From Streptomyces sp. NBC_01716 (GTDB lineage: Bacteria > Actinomycetota > Actinomycetes > Streptomycetales > Streptomycetaceae), in NCBI RefSeq assembly GCF_036248275.1, contig NZ_CP109181.1:4960001-5024000 (forward strand): a stretch of 64,000 nt of DNA, read 5' to 3'. Of the stretch, positions 1 through 6,065 are shown piece by piece. The notes below the pieces were generated by a model. It did not search any database, was not told where the DNA came from, and was given only the letters and a program-made list of their open reading frames with translations. Each line of letters begins with the position of its first letter. Within the stretch, counting starts at the first letter, position 1. The position numbers and the translations under genes are program-made.

Positions 1-364
1 CGGTCTGGAGCCGCTTGAGGCTGGCGTCCACCGCACGGCGGATGTTGAGGGCCGACAGCTTGTCGTGGTTGGGCCACGCGTCGCCGTCGGCGGCCATGTT
101 GCCGTACACCTTGGTGGCGAGCACGACCTTGTCGCGACGGCCGCCGCCCTGCGCGAACCAGGTGCCGAGGATTTCCTCCGTACGGCCCTTGTTCTCGCCC
201 CAGCCGTAGACGTTGGCGGTGTCGAAGAAGTTGATGCCGGCGCCGAGCGCGTCATCCATGATGGCGTGGCTGTCGGCCTCGTTGGTGAGAGGGCCGAAGT
301 TCATGGTGCCGAGGACGAGTCGGCTGACTTTGAGTCCGGTGCGTCCGAGCTGCGTGTACTTCAT
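1..364 (-). CDS. Aldo/keto reductase, N-terminal part only (runs off the window)
   Basis: NAD(P)H-dependent aldo/keto reductase of the KCNAB/YghZ-like bacterial group. The 121 residues present begin with the family signature (LGRTGLKVSRL, residues 6-16), followed by strand 2 with NFFDTANVYG. Asp48 and Tyr53 of the catalytic tetrad are there, and Lys85 lies in LATKVYG. The catalytic His and the cofactor-binding C-terminal half lie beyond base 1. The start is the ATG at 362-364. The substrate cannot be inferred. The family is very likely and the start is probable. Confidence 0.9.
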   Translation of the reverse strand, partial: MKYTQLGRTGLKVSRLVLGTMNFGPLTNEADSHAIMDDALGAGINFFDTANVYGWGENKGRTEEILGTWFAQGGGRRDKVVLATKVYGNMAADGDAWPNHDKLSALNIRRAVDASLKRLQT

Positions 365-472
365 GACTCAACAGCCAACGCCTTCGAGCGCGCTCCAGGC
401 AAGACCTCGAAATCCGGCCGCGGGTGGGAAGCTGGGGAGGACGATGAGCGGTCAGGACAGGACGGTGCGGCG

Positions 473-610
473 ATGCCGGACGGTGGACGCGACGAGGGCG
501 GCGAGCCGCCCTGCATGCTGGAGCTGGTCTGCGAGGAGTGCGGGCGGCTGAACGACGAGCCCGGGGTGGTGGTCTGCGGCGGATGCGGGAGGCCGCTGGG
601 GCGGGAGTGA
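473..610 (+). CDS. Small zinc-ribbon protein (45 aa)
   Basis: Short ORF with two CxxC knuckles, C20-x2-C23 and C35-x2-C38, the spacing of a zinc ribbon. No other domain is visible. ATG473 is the first ATG in this frame near the knuckles, with ATG515 as an alternative. A good Shine-Dalgarno lies upstream of an ATG at 444, but that is in another frame which lacks the cysteines. Support for a real gene: its TGA is built into an 11-bp inverted repeat that also holds the stop of the convergent hydrolase. Function is unknown; it could be an RNA- or protein-binding ribbon. Confidence 0.5.
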   Translation: MPDGGRDEGGEPPCMLELVCEECGRLNDEPGVVVCGGCGRPLGRE

Positions 611-655
611 GGCGGCCCGCCCATTCGCCGACTCGGCATTCACCGGCCGCCTCAC
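607..655. terminator. Bidirectional terminator hairpin
   Basis: Perfect 11-bp inverted repeat, GTGAGGCGGCC at 607-617 and GGCCGCCTCAC at 645-655, with a 27-nt loop. The stop codons of both convergent genes (TGA 608-610 and TCA 652-654) lie inside the arms. There is no U tract, as is usual in Streptomyces. Confidence 0.55.
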
Positions 656-1368
656 CCGAGCGCCGCTCGGTCCCCAACTCGCCGTGATGTGAGGGCATAT
701 GGCGCGCCCAGCCCCCACGCCCCGTGCATCGCGTCGGCGAACGCCCCGGCGATCAGGTGCTCACCCGAAGGGCCGGGGTGCGTGCCGTCGTAGGTGTCGC
801 GCCCGACGTCGTACGACGCGGGGCGGGTGGCCGGAAGCAGGGGGGAGGCCGGGTCGTCCAGATCGGTGACCGCCTCGGCCAGCAGGTCGTTGAAGCGGTC
901 GACCTCGGCGGCGAAAGCCGGGTCCGTCCCGGCCCGTACGTTGGGGATGACGGGCAGCAGGACGAACCGGACGCGCGGGTTCGCCGCGCGCGCCTCGGCG
1001 ATGAACTCCCGTGCGTACAGGGCCGTTTGACCGCTGTCCGTGTAGAAGCCGAGGTCTATCAGGCCCAGCGAGACGAGCAGGACGTCCGCGCGGTGCGCGG
1101 CGACCGCCTCGCGGATCACGGGCGCCATGTGCTGCCACCCCTCGCCCCAGCCGGCGAGATGCGCCCACGCCCGCGCGGGGAAGTCGGGGGCGCCGTACGC
1201 GTGCGAGACCGGGGCGTCGGCGTGGGTGTCGTACAGGGCGGTGCGCGGGCCGACGATCGTGAACGGGGCGCCGTACGAGGCGTTCAGGTGCTGCCACATC
1301 CGGTAGCGCCAGGTGAAGTCGCCGGCGCGGCCGATGGTCATCGAGTCGCCGACGAACATGAAACGCAT
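652..1368 (-). CDS. SGNH/GDSL-family hydrolase
   Basis: Predicted serine esterase/lipase-type hydrolase of 238 aa. The block I nucleophile motif is GDS at residues 7-9 (Ser9), directly at the N-terminus with no signal peptide, so it is probably cytoplasmic. A block III-like GLIDL motif lies mid-protein, and the catalytic Asp194/His197 pair is in DGTHPGPSG (block V). The frame is open upstream to 1680, but ATG1366-1368 fits the family N-terminus and is preceded by a GGGATG-type ribosome site. It is divergent from the secreted protein at 1435, leaving 66 bp for both promoters. The substrate is unknown. Confidence 0.85.
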   Translation of the reverse strand: MRFMFVGDSMTIGRAGDFTWRYRMWQHLNASYGAPFTIVGPRTALYDTHADAPVSHAYGAPDFPARAWAHLAGWGEGWQHMAPVIREAVAAHRADVLLVSLGLIDLGFYTDSGQTALYAREFIAEARAANPRVRFVLLPVIPNVRAGTDPAFAAEVDRFNDLLAEAVTDLDDPASPLLPATRPASYDVGRDTYDGTHPGPSGEHLIAGAFADAMHGAWGLGAPYALTSRRVGDRAALG

Positions 1369-1434
1369 CGGGACATCATCCCCGATCGCCGGGGGGCGGC
1401 CGAGCGGGGCCCGGGAAGATGGCAGTCTTGGACC

Positions 1435-2481
1435 ATGGTCACGGTCAACGGCAAGGTCACGCGCAAGGCCAAGGGCATGCGTCCGTCGGCACGTCTTGTC
1501 GGCGCGGCGATCACGGCGGCGGTGTTCGTGCTGTCCGCCCCGGCGGTCCTCGCCGCGCCCGCGTCCCCTGCCGCGCCCGCCGCCGACCCCGACCGGACCT
1601 TCCGGATGACCGACCCCCGGATCACCGAGTCCAGCGGGCTGGCCGCCAGCCGCGCACACCCCGGCGTCTACTGGACCCACAACGACCAGGACAAGCCCCG
1701 TATCTTCGGCATCGACTCACGGACCGGCGAGACCGTCGCGACGATCACCATGCGCGGGGTCGGGGAGCCCCGCGACATGGAGGCGATCTCCGTCGGCGCG
1801 GACGGCGCCATCTACGTCGGTGACATCGGCGACAACCTGGGCGGCGGCTGGGACCACGTCTGGATCTACCGCTTCCCGGAGCCGAAGCGGCTCGCGGACC
1901 AGACGGTCGACGCGACGCAGTACACCGTGAAGTACGCGGACGGCCCGCGCGACGCCGAGGCGCTGATGGTCCATCCGGTCACCGGCCGTGTCTACATCGC
2001 CTCGAAGAACGAGGACGGCGGCGGCCTCTACGAGGGCCCGGCGAAGCTGACCCCCGAGGGCACGAACACCTTCACGCGCGTGGGCGAGGTGCCCTGGGTG
2101 ACGGACGGCGCGTTCTCGCCGGACGGCAAGGAACTGGTGCTGCGCTCGTACTTCAGCGCACGCGCTTACGCCTGGAAGGACGGCCGCCTCGGCGCGGACC
2201 ACCGCGTCCGGGCCCCGATCCAGGGGCAGGCGGAGTCGGTGTCGTACACGCTGGACGGTTCGGCCCTGATGTTCGGCACGGAGGGCACCCGCAGCGAGGT
2301 CGAGCGCGTCGACATCAAGGAGAGCGGCGGCTCGTCCGGTGGCGGCGGGAGCGCGGGCAGCGGCAGCGCGGGTGAGGACGGCATCGCGGGGGACGGCGGG
2401 AACGTCACGATCGGCGCGGTGGTGCTCATCGGCGCGGCGGTCCTGTTCCTCGGCTTCCGGCGCCGGCGGGGCGGCGACTGA
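1435..2481 (+). CDS. Secreted, C-terminally membrane-anchored propeller-like protein
   Basis: 348-aa exported protein of unknown function. A Sec-type signal peptide with an Arg/Lys-rich start (residues ~1-18), a hydrophobic core and AxA-type cleavage near residue 40 precedes a region of short beta-strand repeats (THNDQDKPRIFGID, then GAIYVGDIGDN, then RVYIASKNEDGG), typical of a WD40/YncE-like or esterase-like phytase propeller. A Gly/Ser linker (residues ~300-320) leads into one transmembrane helix and a tail of arginines. It is therefore probably displayed outside the membrane. ATG1435 is used; a second in-frame ATG at 1474 would shorten the signal peptide. No catalytic motif was recognised. 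Confidence 0.8.
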   Translation: MVTVNGKVTRKAKGMRPSARLVGAAITAAVFVLSAPAVLAAPASPAAPAADPDRTFRMTDPRITESSGLAASRAHPGVYWTHNDQDKPRIFGIDSRTGETVATITMRGVGEPRDMEAISVGADGAIYVGDIGDNLGGGWDHVWIYRFPEPKRLADQTVDATQYTVKYADGPRDAEALMVHPVTGRVYIASKNEDGGGLYEGPAKLTPEGTNTFTRVGEVPWVTDGAFSPDGKELVLRSYFSARAYAWKDGRLGADHRVRAPIQGQAESVSYTLDGSALMFGTEGTRSEVERVDIKESGGSSGGGGSAGSGSAGEDGIAGDGGNVTIGAVVLIGAAVLFLGFRRRRGGD

Positions 2482-2489
2482 CGCACGCC

Positions 2490-3251
2490 TTAAGGATTTG
2501 CGCGCCGCTCGACCAGCACCGCCAGCCCGTCGAGCAGGCGCTGGAGACCGAACTCGAAGTGGTCGAAGCCGGGGCCGAACGCCTCCGCCGACAGCCCGGC
2601 CATCAGCGGAAAGCGCCCGCTGGTCATCACCGCCGCCAGGACCGGCTCCTGCGCCCGCCAGAACTCGTCGTCGCTGATGCCCGTGGCCGTCCGTGCCTCG
2701 ACCGCGTGCACCTGGGTCCGGGCGACCCCGGAGACGTACCCGCTGACCATGATGATCACGGAGATCAACTCCGGGTCGGTCAGCCCCATGTCCTTGATCC
2801 CTGCGAGCATCGCCTCCATGCCACCGACCGCACCGGGGCCGAGGACGGGCCGGGTCTGATTGACGGAGAGGAGCCAGGGGTGGGCCTGGTACAGGGCGAG
2901 TTCCCCACGGGCCGCGGCTTCGACGGTGCCGCGCCAGTTGGGGGCCGCCGCGGCATCTTCGGCCGGATGGGCGGTCTCGCCCTGTACGCGGTCGAGCATC
3001 AGGTCCACGAGCTCGGCCCGCCCGGGGACATGACGGTAGAGCGACATCGTGCCCGCGCCCAACTCGGTGGAGAGCCTGCGCATCGAGACGGCGGCGAGCC
3101 CTTCGGCGTCCGCGAGTTCGACGGCGGCGGTGACGATCCGCCCGAGCGTGAGCCCGGGTTTCGGCCCCTGGGTCGCCCGCTCCCCGGTGCCCCAGAGGAG
3201 TTCGAGGCTGCGTGACACGTCGCCGCCGCCGCTGCTGTCCGTGGTCCTCAT
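2490..3251 (-). CDS. TetR/AcrR-family transcriptional regulator
   Basis: 253-aa TetR-type repressor. The N-terminal helix-turn-helix spans about residues 35-80, with the AELADAEGL, SMRRLSTELG and TMSLYRHV helices, and the C-terminal ligand domain is TetR_C-like. The start is ATG3251. A 19-bp near-palindrome 29 bp upstream of the start is a plausible self-operator. It converges on the secreted protein, ending 8 bp from it. No exporter is adjacent, so the regulated gene and ligand are unknown. Confidence 0.88.
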   Translation of the reverse strand: MRTTDSSGGGDVSRSLELLWGTGERATQGPKPGLTLGRIVTAAVELADAEGLAAVSMRRLSTELGAGTMSLYRHVPGRAELVDLMLDRVQGETAHPAEDAAAAPNWRGTVEAAARGELALYQAHPWLLSVNQTRPVLGPGAVGGMEAMLAGIKDMGLTDPELISVIIMVSGYVSGVARTQVHAVEARTATGISDDEFWRAQEPVLAAVMTSGRFPLMAGLSAEAFGPGFDHFEFGLQRLLDGLAVLVERRANP

Positions 3252-3279
3252 GGCGTCAGCGTAATCGGCGGGAGATCAA

Positions 3280-3298
3280 TTGGGTACGCCGTACTCAA
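3280..3298. promoter_or_regulatory. Candidate TetR operator
   Basis: TTGGGTACG-C-CGTACTCAA, a 19-bp inverted repeat with one mismatch, lying 29 bp upstream of the TetR start. Size, symmetry and position fit autoregulation by the adjacent TetR. Confidence 0.5.
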
Positions 3299-3328
3299 CC
3301 CAGCGTCATGCTCTTTTCCCTGGAGGGG

Positions 3329-3949
3329 CTACGAGTTGGCTTTCCTGGGCTCCCCGGCCTTCAGCATCGCGGAGACGTCGAGCTTCACCTCGGCACCGAT
3401 GGACTCGGGGAGCACGATCTGCTCGCCCGGCGCGTGGACGCGATGGTTGACGTAGTCGCCCCCGACGGGGTCGGTCAGGACGTGCAACCGGTTGTGCTTG
3501 CGGTCGACGATCACGTAGACGGGGATCTTGGCCTCGGCGTAGGCGGTGACCTTGTTCCGCAGGTCCTGCTGGTAGTTGCTGGAGGTGACTTCGAGGACCA
3601 GACGGAAGACGGCCGGGTCGTAGCAGTTGTACTGCATCAAGTGTTCTTCGAAGTCGGCATCCACAAGCGAGAGATCTGGGATGGCGTAATCCTCCGGACC
3701 GGCGGGCAACCACAGGCCGATCGCCTGCAGAACCTCCGACTCCCCTTCGTCCAACCCGGCATCCTCGAAAGGACGGGTAAGTTTCCTCAGGGCGCGTGCG
3801 TGGGCGCCGTCCGGGGGTGGGGCCACGGTGATGACGCCTCCGATGATCTCGACGCGGTAACCGGGGTGCTGCTCCGTGAGACTGTCGGCGGCCTCCAGCA
3901 GTGACTCCGGCGGGCCGTCACAAGGGTGCTCTGCTGCTGCGGCAGACAT
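3329..3949 (-). CDS. Uma2-family (DUF820) putative endonuclease
   Basis: 206-aa protein of the Uma2/DUF820 family, which has a PD-(D/E)XK nuclease fold and is abundant in Streptomyces and cyanobacteria. The visible core is IPDLSLVDAD (Asp), RLVLEVTSSN (Glu), then NKVTAYAEAKIPVYVIVD with the Lys. The ATG at 3949 was chosen because AGGAGG lies 6 nt upstream; a longer in-frame start at 4024 lacks a ribosome site. It stands alone, with no partner antitoxin or transposase. Biological role is unknown. Confidence 0.85.
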   Translation of the reverse strand: MSAAAAEHPCDGPPESLLEAADSLTEQHPGYRVEIIGGVITVAPPPDGAHARALRKLTRPFEDAGLDEGESEVLQAIGLWLPAGPEDYAIPDLSLVDADFEEHLMQYNCYDPAVFRLVLEVTSSNYQQDLRNKVTAYAEAKIPVYVIVDRKHNRLHVLTDPVGGDYVNHRVHAPGEQIVLPESIGAEVKLDVSAMLKAGEPRKANS

Positions 3950-4014
3950 GCGGGCCTCCTGATGGCTGGTGTCGAGACCATCATCGTAGGCCGGGACACC
4001 CCGGAATGTCGTGA

Positions 4015-4030
4015 GCGTGATCATTCACGC
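4015..4030. promoter_or_regulatory. Inverted repeat upstream of the Uma2 gene
   Basis: GCGTGA-TCAT-TCACGC, a perfect 6-bp-arm palindrome 65 bp upstream of the Uma2 start and 26 bp before the iron box. It could be an operator for either divergent gene. Confidence 0.35.
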
Positions 4031-4055
4031 ATAAGAGTGATGGCGCACCTTGAAA

Positions 4056-4074
4056 TGAGGTTAGGCTGACCTAA
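4056..4074. promoter_or_regulatory. Iron box (DmdR/IdeR operator)
   Basis: The 19-mer at 4056-4074 matches the actinobacterial iron-box consensus TTAGGTTAGGCTCACCTAA at 17 of 19 positions. Its core GTTAGG-CTGA-CCTAAC is a perfect inverted repeat. It sits 20 bp before the start of the siderophore-interacting protein, so Fe-DmdR1 should repress that gene under iron-replete conditions. The dmdR1 gene itself lies 22 kb to the right in this window. Confidence 0.88.
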
Positions 4075-4094
4075 CTTCAACGCGGAGGGTCCAT

Positions 4095-4823
4095 ATGGGT
4101 CACGGCTGGGAGGGCGTTGTCCTCAAGGTCATGGGCGGCGTCGACTTCACGTTCACCGTCATCGGGTGCGAGGACGTCACCGGTGCGTACCGGCGGGTGC
4201 GGTTCGGTGACGGGGGGATGCTCGCCGGCACCGGGACGTATCCCACCATGTGGGTGCGCCTCTGGTTCGACAACGGCGGGAAGCCGCACCAGCGCGCGTA
4301 CACGCTCGTGGATCCCGATCCGGCGGCCGGTACCTTCGCCGTCGAGTTCGCGCTCCATGACGGGCCCGCGAGCGACTGGGCGCGGGCCGCGCGGCCCGGG
4401 GACACCGTGGAGGCGACCCTGCGCGGGAGGGAGTACCGGCTGCCCGAGCCGCCGCCCGCGCGGATGTTCCTCGTCGGGGACCGGGCCTCGGTGCCCGCGC
4501 TCAACTCGCTGCTCGACACCGCCGGGGCCGCGTCCGCGACCATCTGGCTGGAGACGGCCCATCCCGACGACGACCGGCTGCCGCTGCGGATACGGCCGGA
4601 CCGGCACGAGGTACGCCGGGTGCCCCGGCAGGGCGGCGGGGCACCCGGGCTGGTCGGCGCCGTCAAGGACGCGCTGCCCGGCCTGGTCGGTGAGGACCGG
4701 GCCGGGGCGTACGTGTGGATCGCCTGCGACACGGTGACGACACGGGCTCTCGCCTCGTACGCGCGCAGGGAACTGCGCCTGCCGAAGCACCGCGTGCACG
4801 CCACGGGCTACTGGAGCCCGTAG
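4095..4823 (+). CDS. Siderophore-interacting protein (FAD-dependent ferric-siderophore reductase family)
   Basis: 242-aa flavoprotein of the SIP/ViuB group, which reduces ferric siderophores in the cytoplasm to release iron. The FAD-binding motif RAYTLV (family RxYT/S) is at about residues 74-79, followed by a ferredoxin-reductase-like C-terminal domain ending in the typical ATGYWSP. ATG4095 follows CGGAGGGT with 6-7 nt spacing. The iron box immediately upstream strongly supports iron-regulated expression. No siderophore synthesis or ABC uptake genes are adjacent, so its siderophore is supplied or imported elsewhere. Confidence 0.92.
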   Translation: MGHGWEGVVLKVMGGVDFTFTVIGCEDVTGAYRRVRFGDGGMLAGTGTYPTMWVRLWFDNGGKPHQRAYTLVDPDPAAGTFAVEFALHDGPASDWARAARPGDTVEATLRGREYRLPEPPPARMFLVGDRASVPALNSLLDTAGAASATIWLETAHPDDDRLPLRIRPDRHEVRRVPRQGGGAPGLVGAVKDALPGLVGEDRAGAYVWIACDTVTTRALASYARRELRLPKHRVHATGYWSP

Positions 4824-4850
4824 CGTTCCGCCGTACGGCTATAGCTACGG
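4818..4850. terminator. Terminator-like hairpin between convergent genes
   Basis: CCGTAGC (4818-4824) pairs with GCTACGG (4844-4850) around an inner palindrome GCCGTACGGC. It overlaps the stop of the siderophore-interacting gene and precedes the serC stop. The stem is short and there is no U run. Confidence 0.35.
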
Positions 4851-4864
4851 CTACGGCTCAGGGC

Positions 4865-5983
4865 TCAGAGCTTGTCGATCACATAGTCGACGCACGCCGT
4901 CAGCGCCTCGATGTCCGCCGGGTCGATCGCCGGGAACATCGCCACCCGCAGCTGGTTGCGGCCCAGCTTGCGGTACGGCTCCGTGTCCACGATGCCGTTC
5001 GCGCGCAGGACCTTGGCGACCGCCGACGCGTCGATCTCGTCCGCGAAGTCGATCGTGCCGATGACCTGCGAGCGCTGCGCGGGGTCGACCACGAACGGCG
5101 TCGCGTACTTGGACGACTCCGCCCAGCCGTACAGCGTCTGCGCCGACGTGGCCGTGCGGGCCGTCGACCAGTCGAGGCCGCCCTGGGTGTTCAGCCAGGT
5201 CAGCTGCTCGTTCAGCAGGAAGAGCGTGGCGAGCGCGGGAGTGTTGTACGTCTGGTTCTTCAGCGAGTTGTCGATCGCCGTCGGCAGCGAGAAGAACTCC
5301 GGCACGTGCCGGCCCGAGCCGTGCACGCGCGCCGCGCGCTCCAGCGCGGCCGGCGAGAAGACGCCGATCCACAGGCCGCCGTCGGAGGCGAAGGACTTCT
5401 GCGGGGCGAAGTAGTAGACGTCGGTCTCGGCGATGTCGACCGGCAGGCCGCCCGCGCCCGACGTGGCGTCGACCAGCACGAGCGCGCCCTCGTCGGCGCC
5501 CGCGACACGCTTGACGGGCGCGGCGACACCGGTGGAGGTCTCGTTGTGCGTGAGCGCGTACACGTCCACGCCCGCCTCGGCCGCCGGCTCCGGGTGGCTG
5601 CCCGGGTCCGCGGAGATGACGGTCGGCTCGGCCAGCCACGGCGCGAGCTTCGACGCCTTCGCGAACTTCGACGAGAACTCGCCGAAGCTCAGATGCTGGG
5701 ACTTGTTCTCGATCACACCGTGCGTCGCGATGTCCCAGAAGGCGGTGGAGCCGCCGTTGCCCAGGATCACCTCGTAGCCCTCGGGGAGCTTGAAGAGCTC
5801 GCGCACACCGTCGCGCACCGCGCCGACCAGGTTCTTCACCGGGGCCTGGCGGTGTGACGTGCCGAGGAGAGAGGTACCGGTCGCGGCCAGTGCGTCGACC
5901 GCCTCCGTACGCACCTTGGAGGGGCCAGCGCCGAATCGACCGTCGGCGGGCTTGATGTCAGCGGGAATCTGAATGTCGGCCAC
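4865..5983 (-). CDS. serC: Phosphoserine aminotransferase
   Basis: 372-aa class-V PLP enzyme converting 3-phosphohydroxypyruvate plus glutamate to O-phosphoserine, with a possible parallel role in PLP synthesis on 4-phosphohydroxythreonine. The Schiff-base Lys196 is in FAPQKSFASDGG, Asp172 (VDATSG) contacts the PLP ring, and GNGGSTAFWD binds cofactor phosphate. Start, end (CVDYVIDKL) and length match the actinobacterial SerC subgroup. It is divergent from the FAD/Fe-S oxidase. Confidence 0.95.
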   Translation of the reverse strand: MADIQIPADIKPADGRFGAGPSKVRTEAVDALAATGTSLLGTSHRQAPVKNLVGAVRDGVRELFKLPEGYEVILGNGGSTAFWDIATHGVIENKSQHLSFGEFSSKFAKASKLAPWLAEPTVISADPGSHPEPAAEAGVDVYALTHNETSTGVAAPVKRVAGADEGALVLVDATSGAGGLPVDIAETDVYYFAPQKSFASDGGLWIGVFSPAALERAARVHGSGRHVPEFFSLPTAIDNSLKNQTYNTPALATLFLLNEQLTWLNTQGGLDWSTARTATSAQTLYGWAESSKYATPFVVDPAQRSQVIGTIDFADEIDASAVAKVLRANGIVDTEPYRKLGRNQLRVAMFPAIDPADIEALTACVDYVIDKL

Positions 5984-6065
5984 GGCGGCAGCCTAGACGT
6001 TTTCCGCCGGGCGTCAGGGGAGTGGTTCACGTCGTGAGATGCGTCCGGCGGGGCATCCTGAGGGA

